Assembly (NCBI GenBank): GCA_049682815.1
Contig: JBAUII010000110.1
Span: 1 to 33,645, forward strand
Direction of reading: 5' to 3'
Length of the DNA stretch: 33,645 nucleotides
From: DASWID01 sp049682815
GTDB taxonomy: Bacteria; Desulfobacterota_D; UBA1144; Nemesobacterales; CSP1-2
In this document: piece by piece, positions 22,179 to 31,294 of the stretch
How the letters are laid out: every line of letters starts with the position of its first letter
How positions within the stretch are numbered: the first letter of the stretch is position 1
Program-made: the position numbers and the translations under genes
The notes under the pieces: model-generated
Told to the model about the DNA's origin: nothing
Database searches by the model: none
What the model saw: the letters and a program-made list of their open reading frames with translations, nothing else

Positions 22179-24851
22179 ATGACCGCTGAAGAAAGGAGAT
22201 TAGAGGAAGACCGGTTGCGGAAGGCGCACTGGAGACGATGGGGTCCATATCTGAGCGAACGCCAGTGGGGAACGGTTAGAGAGGATTATAGCCCCTGCGG
22301 TACGGCATGGGACTATTTTCCACACGATCAAGCTCGCTCGAGGGCTTACAGGTGGGGGGAGGACGGAATAGCCGGTATCTCCGACAACCATCAAAGGCTA
22401 TGTTTTGCCATCGCCCTCTGGAACGGGAATGATCCGATCCTTAAGGAAAGGTTATTTGGTCTGACTGGGAGCGAGGGTAACCATGGGGAAGATGTGAAAG
22501 AATATTACTTTTATCTGGATAATACTCCTACACATTCCTACATGAAGTATCTGTACAAATATCCTCATAGATCTTATCCGTATAGACAAATGGTAGATGT
22601 AAATAGGAGCCGAGGCAGGGAAGATTTTGAATATGAGCTTCTCGATACAGGTTTATTTGATGATGCCCGATACTATGACGTTTTTGTAGAATATTCCAAA
22701 GATTCGCCGGAGGACATTCTCATCAGAATAAAGGTTATAAATCGGGGACCTGAAGAAGCGAAATTGCATATACTACCGACATTCTGGTTTCGTAATTCGT
22801 GGTCCTGGGATAAATCCTCGAATAAACCCTCGCTCAGGTCAATAAAATCTAGTGGTCAATTTAGCGTAATTGAAGCAACTCACGAATCTCTCGGTAAAAT
22901 GTGGTTATATTGTGGGACTCCCGATGAATTAATTTTTACCGAGAACGAAACAAATTATGAAAGATTGTTTGGGGTGAGTAATAGATTTTCTTACCTAAAA
23001 GATGGTATAAACGATTACATTGTTGAGGGGAGGAGAGGGGCTGTTAACTCAGAAGAGCTTGGAACAAAGGCTTCAGCGCATTATTTGCTTACACTGTTAT
23101 CGGGCGAATCAAAGGTTTTAAGGATCAGGCTTAGCAATTCAGATGGTCTTGTCAATCCGTTTGGAGAGGTATTCGAGGCTATCTTTGAAGTACGTAAAAA
23201 TGAGGCGGATGAATTTTATAGACGAATTTGCCCATTTCCCTTGACGGATGATATGAGGAACGTGCACAGGCAGGCGTTAGCCGGGATGCTCTGGAATAAG
23301 CAGTTCTATAATTACGTGATTGAAGATTGGCTGACCGGTGATCCTGCGGGACCTCCGCCTCCCGAAGAGCGAAAAAAGGGAAGAAATCATGAGTGGATTC
23401 ATCTCTATAATGACGATATTCTGTCAATGCCAGATAAATGGGAGTATCCGTGGTTCGCAGCGTGGGACGTGGCATTTCATACGATACCTCTTGCTCTGAT
23501 TGACCCTGAATTTGCAAAGCGTCAACTGATTTTACTTACCAGGGAGTGGTATATGCACCCGAACGGTCAGATTCCTGCTTACGAATGGGCTTTTAGTGAT
23601 GTGAACCCGCCTGTTCATGCCTGGGCTGCATGGAGGGTATATCAGATTGAGAATAAGATTTTTGGTAATCGGGATATCCTTTTTCTTGAAAGGGTATTTC
23701 AAAAGTTGCTGCTTAATTTCACATGGTGGGTTAATCGAAAGGATGCTAAAGGGAATAATGTCTTTGAGGGTGGATTTCTCGGATTGGACAACATCGGAAT
23801 TTTCGACAGAAGCCGGGAACTTCCCACAGGTGGATTTCTGGAACAAGCAGATGGAACGAGCTGGATGGGGATGTATTGCCTGAATATGCTTACAATTGCA
23901 CTTGAGCTTTCTAAGGACAACCCCAGTTATGAGGATATAGCGAGCAAATTTTTCGAGCATTTTCTATACATAGCCGACGCGATAAATAAAATGGGGAGTC
24001 AGGATCAGGGGCTATGGGATGAAAAGGATGGTTTTTACTATGACATCATAAATCTGCCGAATGGAAAAACCATACCGATAAGGATCCATTCCATGGTGGG
24101 TATCATACCCCTTTTCGCTGTTATGACGATAGAATCCGATGTATTATCCAAGCTTCCTGGATTTCAAAGGAGGCTGAACTGGTTTTTAGAAAATCGATCG
24201 GACCTCCTTCAAGGTTGTTCGATAAAGGAGAGGAGCGGAGGTATTCGACGGAGATTGCTATCGATCGTTGATGAGCATAAATTAGGGCGCATCTTACGAC
24301 TGATGCTTGACGAATCAAGGTTATTGAGCCCCTTTGGCATCAGGTCTGTTTCAAAGATTCATAAAGATAATCCTTATATATTCGACATTGATGGCGCTGA
24401 ATATAGGTTAGACTATGAACCTGCAGAATCTAATGCCGGTCTGTTTGGAGGCAATTCCAACTGGCGGGGTCCCGTATGGTTCCCGGTGAATTATCTGCTT
24501 ATCGAATCACTTCAGAAATTTCATTATTATTTCGGCGATGAATTCAGAGTGGAATGTCCGACTGGCTCAGGTAATGAGATGACATTATGGGAGGTTGCTA
24601 CTGAACTCTCTCACAGGCTCATGAAGATATTTCTAAAGGACCCTGCGGGGAGAAGGCCAGTTTTTGGAGGAACCGAAAGGTTTCAAACCGATCCCTACTG
24701 GAGAGATCTTATCCTGTTTAATGAATATTTTCATGGTGATAACGGGGCTGGTTTGGGCGCAAGCCATCAAACAGGGTGGACCGGTGTCGTTGCCAAGCTC
24801 ATACAGCAATGTGGGGAGTATTGCTTGCAAGACAAAAAACCTCATTTGTGA
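22179..24851 (+). CDS. GH63 / MGH1-like glucosidase
   Basis: An 890-aa intracellular protein of the MGH1-like/GH63 group (often annotated 'glucosidase'). It starts with EERRLEEDRLRKAHWRRWGPYLSERQWGTVREDYS, has an N-terminal beta domain (to about 350) and a C-terminal (alpha/alpha)6 barrel with EWIHLYNDDILSMPDKWEYPWFAAWDVAFH, FLEQADGTSWMGMYCLNML, SNWRGPVWFPVNYLL and HQTGWTGVVAKLI. Substrates of relatives include glucosylglycerate, mannosylglycerate and alpha-glucosides. ATG at 22179 is chosen because ggaagg lies about 10 bp upstream; an upstream TTG (22161) would add six residues. It heads the alpha-glucan gene block. Confidence 0.88.
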   Translation: MTAEERRLEEDRLRKAHWRRWGPYLSERQWGTVREDYSPCGTAWDYFPHDQARSRAYRWGEDGIAGISDNHQRLCFAIALWNGNDPILKERLFGLTGSEGNHGEDVKEYYFYLDNTPTHSYMKYLYKYPHRSYPYRQMVDVNRSRGREDFEYELLDTGLFDDARYYDVFVEYSKDSPEDILIRIKVINRGPEEAKLHILPTFWFRNSWSWDKSSNKPSLRSIKSSGQFSVIEATHESLGKMWLYCGTPDELIFTENETNYERLFGVSNRFSYLKDGINDYIVEGRRGAVNSEELGTKASAHYLLTLLSGESKVLRIRLSNSDGLVNPFGEVFEAIFEVRKNEADEFYRRICPFPLTDDMRNVHRQALAGMLWNKQFYNYVIEDWLTGDPAGPPPPEERKKGRNHEWIHLYNDDILSMPDKWEYPWFAAWDVAFHTIPLALIDPEFAKRQLILLTREWYMHPNGQIPAYEWAFSDVNPPVHAWAAWRVYQIENKIFGNRDILFLERVFQKLLLNFTWWVNRKDAKGNNVFEGGFLGLDNIGIFDRSRELPTGGFLEQADGTSWMGMYCLNMLTIALELSKDNPSYEDIASKFFEHFLYIADAINKMGSQDQGLWDEKDGFYYDIINLPNGKTIPIRIHSMVGIIPLFAVMTIESDVLSKLPGFQRRLNWFLENRSDLLQGCSIKERSGGIRRRLLSIVDEHKLGRILRLMLDESRLLSPFGIRSVSKIHKDNPYIFDIDGAEYRLDYEPAESNAGLFGGNSNWRGPVWFPVNYLLIESLQKFHYYFGDEFRVECPTGSGNEMTLWEVATELSHRLMKIFLKDPAGRRPVFGGTERFQTDPYWRDLILFNEYFHGDNGAGLGASHQTGWTGVVAKLIQQCGEYCLQDKKPHL

Positions 24852-25042
24852 GTGTCCTTTGATTGACAGGGTTGATGTTATAAATTAGATTTGGAAAGTA
24901 ATTCGTGTTTCAAATTTGCACGAGAATTGTATTTCCTATTGTAGAATGTTGATTATAATAGTTTGAAAAAATTCCTTAAAAAGAGGGCCAGTAGATATTA
25001 AAGACGCCAACTAAACCTAAGAAGCAGTCCAAGGAAAAGAGT

Positions 25043-25342
25043 TTGAAAAAGCAGTATATTAAATCCGGCAGCGTGTGTAAGGTTTCTTTCAGACTCCCAA
25101 AAGAGGCGGTAAAAGGTGTCCGGAGGGTAAATATTGTAGGAGATTTTAACGATTGGAGCATCGACGCTAATCCAATGAAACAACTCAGGAGTGGGGAATT
25201 CACACTGACCCTGGATCTGAAATCCGGCAGGGAATACAGATTTAGATATCTAGTCGATGGCTACAGGTGGGAAAATGATTGGAACGCTGACAGATATGAG
25301 CGGAACATTTTTGGTAGCGATGATTCGGTAGTTGCTGTCTGA
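25043..25342 (+). CDS. Stand-alone CBM48 (glycogen-binding) protein
   Basis: A 99-aa single CBM48/isoamylase-N domain: VNIVGDFNDWSIDANPMKQL, then the EYRFRYLVDGYRWENDWNADRYERN carbohydrate-facing loop region found in AMPK-beta and GlgB N-domains. No catalytic domain follows. It may bind alpha-glucan and recruit or regulate the enzymes encoded after it. The start is TTG at 25043 with aagga 7-12 bp upstream; the open frame continues about 16 codons upstream without a standard start codon. Confidence 0.85.
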   Translation: MKKQYIKSGSVCKVSFRLPKEAVKGVRRVNIVGDFNDWSIDANPMKQLRSGEFTLTLDLKSGREYRFRYLVDGYRWENDWNADRYERNIFGSDDSVVAV

Positions 25343-25443
25343 TTTGGCATTAAGCTTGGATATAACATTCTTGCGGGAGTTATTTACAGATAATAAGTTC
25401 CAGTCCTTGGATTTGATTCATTGATTCCAGACTGCGGTTCTCT

Positions 25444-25469
25444 TAGACTGAGAGGCACATCTCAGTCTA
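25444..25469 (+). terminator. 10-bp perfect hairpin, terminator-like
   Basis: tagactgaga (25444-25453) and tctcagtcta (25460-25469) are exact complements with the loop ggcaca. A short T-run (tttt, from about 25475) follows on the + strand, so it may terminate transcription of the CBM48 gene; it may also be a dispersed repeat. Confidence 0.4.
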
Positions 25470-25743
25470 CCTCCTTTTATTGCTTCTATGTTTAAGCATA
25501 TGAGCTTTGAGTTCAGTCTTGAGGTATTTGAGTTAAATTTTATTGATTCAAATTGGAACGTTAGGGATGCGCATTGGGTTCGATAAGTTTGCTTTATATA
25601 ACCGACGATGTACGGAGTCTCAGGCCAATTTAGTTCCACGACCGAATTTTGAATAAATAGTCGAATTCAGTAAAATAAAAGAACATTCAACTAACTTTCA
25701 ACGTAGGGATTTATATTTTAAACATCTAAAATTCTAGCCATAC

Positions 25744-25752
25744 TGTTAAAAT
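25744..25752 (+). promoter_or_regulatory. Extended -10 candidate for glgE
   Basis: tgttaaaat matches TGnTAnAAT-like extended -10 elements, 30 bp before the glgE start; no -35 is seen. Confidence 0.3.
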
Positions 25753-25782
25753 AGATTTTCTAGTCAAGATAGCTTTTTCATT

Positions 25783-27789
25783 GTGTCGATCAAAAAAAAT
25801 AATCCAGTCATGACAAGAGAGCTAAGGAAGAGAGTAGTTATAGAAAACGTTAAACCCGAGATAGACTGTGGCTCCTTCCCTATAAAGAGAGTAGTGGGTG
25901 AAAAGGTTGTAGTGGAAGCCGATGTCTTTTCCGACGGACACGATGCAGTCTCTGCAATTCTACTCTATAGGGTGCAAAACGAGAAGGACTGGAGTGAGAT
26001 ATCGATGACTCTTCTTGAAAACGACAGATGGAGGGGCGAGTTTCTTGTTGAAAAGATCGGCACCTATTATTATACGCTTGAGGGTTGGGTCGATTATTTT
26101 AAGACATGGCAGAAGGATTTTAAGAAGAAATTCGAAGCTGGTTATGATACAAGAGTCGAACTTCTCATTGGCGCCGATCTTGTTGATGATTCGTCAGGCA
26201 TTGCTTCAACAAAAGATAGAAAAAGGCTTAAGGAGTTAGGCAATATTTTAAAGGGCAACAATTTGGAAGAAGCCATATCTATTGCCGTAGGTGATGAACT
26301 CACGGAGCTAATGAACAAGAATCCCAACAAGAAGTCTGCTACGCATTTTGACAAAGAGCTCAGGGTGGTTGTGGAAAGGCCGAAAGCGCTTTTTAGTACA
26401 TGGTACGAACGATTTCCTAGGTCTTCTTCTATGCCAGGAAAGCAGGGTACCTTTAAAGATTTAGAAAGATTACTGCCGGAGATCGCGCGGATGGGTTTTG
26501 ATGTCTTATATTTACCCCCGATACATCCGATCGGAAAGACTCACAGAAAGGGGAAAAACAATTCTCCTGTTGCAGAGCCCGATGATCTGGGGAGTCCATG
26601 GGCAATAGGTTCTGACGAGGGGGGCCATAAGTCTATTCATCCTCAACTTGGCAACATGAAAGACTTTGAATCTCTGGTTAGAAAGGCATTGGATTTGGGC
26701 ATGGAAGTCGCCATGGATTTGGCGTTTCAATGCACCCCTGATCATCCATATGTAAAAGAACATCCGGAGTGGTTCCGGAAACGTCCGGACGGAACTATTC
26801 AATATGCCGAAAATCCGCCAAAAAAGTATGAAGATATTTATCCTCTAAACTTTGAAACAGATGATGTCCTTGGGCTTTGGGAAGAGCTCAAGAGCGTGAC
26901 GCTTTTCTGGATAAATAAAGGTGTCAAGATCTTCAGGGTTGACAATCCCCATACAAAAGCATTTCCATTTTGGGAGTGGCTCATAGAGGATATAAAGAGG
27001 GATTATCCTGACCTGATCTTTCTATCCGAAGCATTTACTAGGCCAAAGGTCATGTACAGACTGGCGAAGATCGGTTTCACCCAGTCTTACACGTATTTCA
27101 CCTGGAGGAACACGAAAGGAGAATTTATGGAGTATCTCACTGAGCTGACACAAACAGACGTGAGTGAATTCTTTAGGCCTAACTTCTGGCCTAATACGCC
27201 CGATATACTGCCAGAACATTTACAGTATGGAGGCAGGCCGGCTTTTGTGATGCGGTTGATTTTAGCGGGAACCCTTTCATCAAATTATGGAATATATGGT
27301 CCGGCCTTCGAACTCTGTGAGAGTGAAGCAGTAGCTGGGAAAGAGGAGTATCTGAATTCTGAGAAATATGAGATTAGGGACTGGGATTGGAATAAGGAGG
27401 GCAATCTAAGGGAGCTCATAGCCATCTTTAATGGGATAAGGAAAGAGAATCCGGCGTTACAAGTAACAAGAAACTTAAAATTCTACCAGGTGGATAATGA
27501 GTATCTCCTATTTTATGGAAAGGCCACAGACGACCTAGAAAACATAATACTTGTGGTGGTTAATCTTGACCCTTTTCATAGACAATCTGGATGGGTGACT
27601 GTACCGATTGATGAGTTCGGTATCGATCCTGACCAGCCATACCTTGTTCACGATCTTTTGAGTCAGGACAAGTATATTTGGCACGGTGAGCGAAATTATG
27701 TGGAACTCGATCCTCATGTAATCCCTGCTCATATTTTCAGGTTAAGGAAGAAGCTTAAAAGGGAGACGGATTTTGATTATTTTGTGTAA
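25783..27789 (+). CDS. glgE: Alpha-1,4-glucan:maltose-1-phosphate maltosyltransferase GlgE
   Basis: GlgE (GH13_3) transfers maltosyl units from maltose-1-phosphate onto a linear alpha-1,4-glucan. The 668-aa protein has an N-terminal beta domain (about 15-190) and a TIM barrel with LFSTWYERFPRSS, VLYLPPIHPIGKTHRKGKNN, FRVDNPHTK carrying the nucleophile Asp387, and LSEAFTRP carrying the acid/base Glu416. The 29-residue spacing equals that of the S. coelicolor enzyme (394/423). LAGTLSSNYGIYGPAFEL follows, with a C-terminal beta domain. The start is GTG at 25783 without a clear ribosome-binding site; an internal ATG at 25810 is an alternative. treS-mak follows after 170 bp. Confidence 0.96.
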   Translation: MSIKKNNPVMTRELRKRVVIENVKPEIDCGSFPIKRVVGEKVVVEADVFSDGHDAVSAILLYRVQNEKDWSEISMTLLENDRWRGEFLVEKIGTYYYTLEGWVDYFKTWQKDFKKKFEAGYDTRVELLIGADLVDDSSGIASTKDRKRLKELGNILKGNNLEEAISIAVGDELTELMNKNPNKKSATHFDKELRVVVERPKALFSTWYERFPRSSSMPGKQGTFKDLERLLPEIARMGFDVLYLPPIHPIGKTHRKGKNNSPVAEPDDLGSPWAIGSDEGGHKSIHPQLGNMKDFESLVRKALDLGMEVAMDLAFQCTPDHPYVKEHPEWFRKRPDGTIQYAENPPKKYEDIYPLNFETDDVLGLWEELKSVTLFWINKGVKIFRVDNPHTKAFPFWEWLIEDIKRDYPDLIFLSEAFTRPKVMYRLAKIGFTQSYTYFTWRNTKGEFMEYLTELTQTDVSEFFRPNFWPNTPDILPEHLQYGGRPAFVMRLILAGTLSSNYGIYGPAFELCESEAVAGKEEYLNSEKYEIRDWDWNKEGNLRELIAIFNGIRKENPALQVTRNLKFYQVDNEYLLFYGKATDDLENIILVVVNLDPFHRQSGWVTVPIDEFGIDPDQPYLVHDLLSQDKYIWHGERNYVELDPHVIPAHIFRLRKKLKRETDFDYFV

Positions 27790-27959
27790 GGTATCACCCG
27801 CTATAGTGGCTAAATGGCTCGATAATTTAAAAATTCTTGGGAGCAAGGAGGAAGGTGCAAGGAGACGGGACAAAAGATTCTTAATTCTGACCTTACTTGC
27901 TTCTGACTTCTGACTTTTACTTCTGTGAATACGCACTCAAAATCTGAGGTGTATCTTTA

Positions 27960-30900
27960 ATGTCAAGTGAAGAAGACTTTCGGGAAGACGATCCATTATG
28001 GTATAAAGACGCAATCATATATGAGCTCCATATAAAGGCCTTTTATGATAGCGACGGTGATGGGATTGGCGATTTTAAAGGATTAAAGCAGAAGTTGGAT
28101 TATCTCGAGAATCTAGGGATAACTGCGATTTGGCTTTTGCCCTTCTATCCTTCTCCCTTCAGGGATGATGGATATGACATAGCCGACTACTACAATATTC
28201 ATCCCGATTACGGCACCCTTAAAGACTTTAAAGAATTCTTGAAAGAAGCTCATAGAAGAGGAATTAAAGTGATCACCGAGCTCGTGCTGAATCACACCTC
28301 TGACCAGCATGAATGGTTTAAAAAATCAAGAAGAGATAACCCAGGCTCAAAATGGAGAGATTATTACGTTTGGAGCGACTCGCCAGAAATATATAAAGAC
28401 GCAAGGATAATATTTAAAGACTTTGAAACCTCGAACTGGGCATGGGATCCCGTGGCAAAGGCTTATTATTGGCATAGATTTTATTCCCACCAGCCAGATT
28501 TAAACTATGAGAATCCCAACGTGCAAAAATCTATCTTTAAGGTAATCGATTATTGGATGGATATGGGAGTTGATGGGATGCGATTGGATGCAGTTCCGTA
28601 TCTATTTGAGAGAGAAGGCACGAACTGTGAAAATCTGCCTGAAACCTTTGAATTCTTGAAGAAACTCAGGTCACATGTTGACTCAAAGTATAAGAACAAA
28701 ATGTTTCTCGCTGAGGCGAATCAGTGGCCTGAGGATGTAATTGAATATTTCGGAAATGGCGATAGATGCCATATGGCGTATCACTTCCCTTTGATGCCTA
28801 GAATCTTTATGTCGTGCTGGATGGAAGATAGATTTCCGATAACGAACATTTTAGACCAAACTCCGAAAGTACCTGACGAATGCCAGTGGGCACTGTTTTT
28901 GAGGAATCACGATGAACTTACGCTTGAGATGGTAACTGATGAAGAGAGGGATTATATGTACAGGATATATGCGAAGGATCCCACTGCGAGGATAAATTTA
29001 GGGATTCGCCGACGATTATCTCCACTATTAGGGAATCATAGAAGAAAGATCGATCTCATGAATTTCCTTCTATTTTCATTTCCTGGAACGCCCATAATCT
29101 ATTATGGTGATGAGATAGGCATGGGCGATAATTATTACCTTGGAGACAGAAATGGAGTCAGAACCCCGATGCAATGGAGTGCGGATAGAAATGCAGGGTT
29201 TTCCCAGGCGACTCCTCAGAAGCTTTACCTTCCGGTAATCATAGACCCCGAATATCATTATGAAGCTGTAAATGTCGATAATCAGGAGATGAACCAATCA
29301 TCGCTTCTTTGGTGGATGAGGCGTGTTCTGGATATGAGAAAGCGATTTAAGGCCTTTGGCAGGGGGAATATAGAGTTTTTACATACCGACAACCCAAAGG
29401 TGCTTTCTTTTACGCGTCAATATCACGACGAAACAATACTTGTCGTTGTAAATCTTTCACGTTTTTCACAGGTAGCAAATATCGACCTTGCCAAATATGC
29501 CGGCTATATACCTGAGGAGTTGTTTAGTAGAAACAAATTCCCTACTATCGGAGATTCTCCATATGTTTTTACACTCGGCTTTTATGATTATTTCTGGTTT
29601 TTGTTGGAAAAAGGCGAGAAGGCGGTAAGTCCACAGGATCGCAAGGATATTCCTCAACTACGAGTTGACGGAAGTTGGGAGTCGGTTTTTAAGTCGAAAT
29701 TTAGAGAAAAACTTGAAGAAGAGATCATACCAAACTATTTAAGAAGCTGCAGGTGGTTTGGTGGAAAAGCCCGAAAGATACAGGTTTCCACTATTATTGA
29801 AAATATCAGGATGCAGTTGAATTCATTCATCGCGAATATACTGTTGATCGAGGTTAAATACACCGAGGGTTCGTCGGATACCTACCTTTTACCCGTTTCT
29901 TTCTTATCGGGGGCAGAGGCAGATAACATTAGAAGAGTAATTCCTCAAGCTGTGATAGCTGAATTAAGATCGAAACCGGACGATGGAGTATTATACGATT
30001 GTGTCAATAATGAGGAGTTTCGTAGAAATATACTGCTTACGATTTCTAAAAGGCTAAGTCTTAAGGGCATAAGAGGGGAGTTCAATGCGTATCCAGGGCA
30101 ATATTTAAGAAGATTCAATAAAGCAAAAAGGCTTAGTTTGGAGAAGTCCAGAGTGTTAGAGGCAGAGCAGAGTAATACCTCTTTTGTATACGGTAATGAG
30201 CTATTTTTCAAGCTCTACAGAAGACTTGATGAGGGCATGAATCCCGATCTTGAGATTGCTCGATTCCTCACGGAGCATACCTCCTTCCCTAATGTGCCTC
30301 CGTTCGCTGGTGCCATTGAATATATAAGACGCAGGTCGGAACCAATCGTGTTAGGAATCCTGCAAGCACTGGTACCACATCAGGGTGACGCATGGACGTA
30401 TACATTGGATTCACTTGAAGATTATTTTGAGAGGGTTCGTTCTAAGAAGATTGATGTGAAAGAAATTCCAAAAACATCGAAGTCACTCTTACAAATAGCT
30501 TTCGATGATATACCTGTTGTTTTTCAGGAATTAATTAGTGGAATTTATCTTGAGATGGCAAGTCTCTTAGGCAAAAGAACAGCCGAGCTTCACTTAGCCC
30601 TTGGTACGGAAGTAGAAGATCCCAATTTTGCGCCTGAACCTTTTTCGATCCTTTATCAGAGGTCCCTTTACCAATCGATGGAAAGTCTGACCAAAAGGAT
30701 TATGGAGATGGTGAGGACTAATTTGAATATCCTGCCTGAAGATCTAACGGATAAATTGAGTTCGCTTTTGGGTCGTGAAAAGGTAATTTTGGATCAGTTC
30801 AGGGAAATATACAGGAAAAAGCTATCTGCGATGAAGATAAGAATCCATGGCGATTATCATCTCGGCCAGATTCTGTTTACCGGGAATGACTTCGTGATAA

Positions 30901-31292
30901 TAGACTTCGAGGGTGAACCGGCAAGGCCATTGAGTGAAAGAAGGCTGAAGAGGTCGCCGCTACGGGATGTTGCGGGAATGATCAGATCATTTCACTATGC
31001 TGTTTTCAATTCTTTATTCAAATACTCCTCGAGGGATATGAAATTCATAGAAGGGATCAAACCATGGGCTGAAATCTGGTATAAATTAGTCGCAGGAATT
31101 TTTTTAAAATCCTACATCGATACCGCTCGAAATGCGCCGTTTATACCGAATAACAATGATGAGTTAGATACAATGCTCAGGGCCTTCCTTTTGGAAAAGG
31201 TGGTTTATGAACTTGGTTACGAATTGAATAATCGACCGAATTGGCTAATTATACCCATAGAGGGGATCAATAGTCTTCTGGAGGTTGAATAA
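27960..31292 (+). CDS. treS: Trehalose synthase-maltokinase fusion (TreS-Mak)
   Basis: A 1110-aa two-enzyme fusion. Residues 1 to about 560 are TreS (GH13_16, trehalose to maltose): WYKDAIIYELHIKAFYDS, GMRLDAVPYL with nucleophile Asp210, FLAEANQWP with Glu252, and LRNHDELTLEM. Residues about 580-1110 are maltokinase (Pep2/Mak, maltose to maltose-1-phosphate): N-cap CRWFGGKARK, catalytic HGDYHLGQI (963-971) and IDFEGEP with metal ligand Asp982. Fusion places the two steps that feed GlgE on one chain. No clear ribosome-binding site is seen before the ATG. glgB follows after 2 bp. Confidence 0.97.
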   Translation: MSSEEDFREDDPLWYKDAIIYELHIKAFYDSDGDGIGDFKGLKQKLDYLENLGITAIWLLPFYPSPFRDDGYDIADYYNIHPDYGTLKDFKEFLKEAHRRGIKVITELVLNHTSDQHEWFKKSRRDNPGSKWRDYYVWSDSPEIYKDARIIFKDFETSNWAWDPVAKAYYWHRFYSHQPDLNYENPNVQKSIFKVIDYWMDMGVDGMRLDAVPYLFEREGTNCENLPETFEFLKKLRSHVDSKYKNKMFLAEANQWPEDVIEYFGNGDRCHMAYHFPLMPRIFMSCWMEDRFPITNILDQTPKVPDECQWALFLRNHDELTLEMVTDEERDYMYRIYAKDPTARINLGIRRRLSPLLGNHRRKIDLMNFLLFSFPGTPIIYYGDEIGMGDNYYLGDRNGVRTPMQWSADRNAGFSQATPQKLYLPVIIDPEYHYEAVNVDNQEMNQSSLLWWMRRVLDMRKRFKAFGRGNIEFLHTDNPKVLSFTRQYHDETILVVVNLSRFSQVANIDLAKYAGYIPEELFSRNKFPTIGDSPYVFTLGFYDYFWFLLEKGEKAVSPQDRKDIPQLRVDGSWESVFKSKFREKLEEEIIPNYLRSCRWFGGKARKIQVSTIIENIRMQLNSFIANILLIEVKYTEGSSDTYLLPVSFLSGAEADNIRRVIPQAVIAELRSKPDDGVLYDCVNNEEFRRNILLTISKRLSLKGIRGEFNAYPGQYLRRFNKAKRLSLEKSRVLEAEQSNTSFVYGNELFFKLYRRLDEGMNPDLEIARFLTEHTSFPNVPPFAGAIEYIRRRSEPIVLGILQALVPHQGDAWTYTLDSLEDYFERVRSKKIDVKEIPKTSKSLLQIAFDDIPVVFQELISGIYLEMASLLGKRTAELHLALGTEVEDPNFAPEPFSILYQRSLYQSMESLTKRIMEMVRTNLNILPEDLTDKLSSLLGREKVILDQFREIYRKKLSAMKIRIHGDYHLGQILFTGNDFVIIDFEGEPARPLSERRLKRSPLRDVAGMIRSFHYAVFNSLFKYSSRDMKFIEGIKPWAEIWYKLVAGIFLKSYIDTARNAPFIPNNNDELDTMLRAFLLEKVVYELGYELNNRPNWLIIPIEGINSLLEVE

Positions 31293-31294
31293 GA

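Larger units (their letters stand above)
25343..25782. other. Intergenic region between CBM48 gene and glgE
   Basis: 440 bp without a credible gene. It contains one strong hairpin (25444-25469) and an extended -10-like tgttaaaat at 25744-25752, about 30 bp before the glgE start. Confidence 0.6.
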
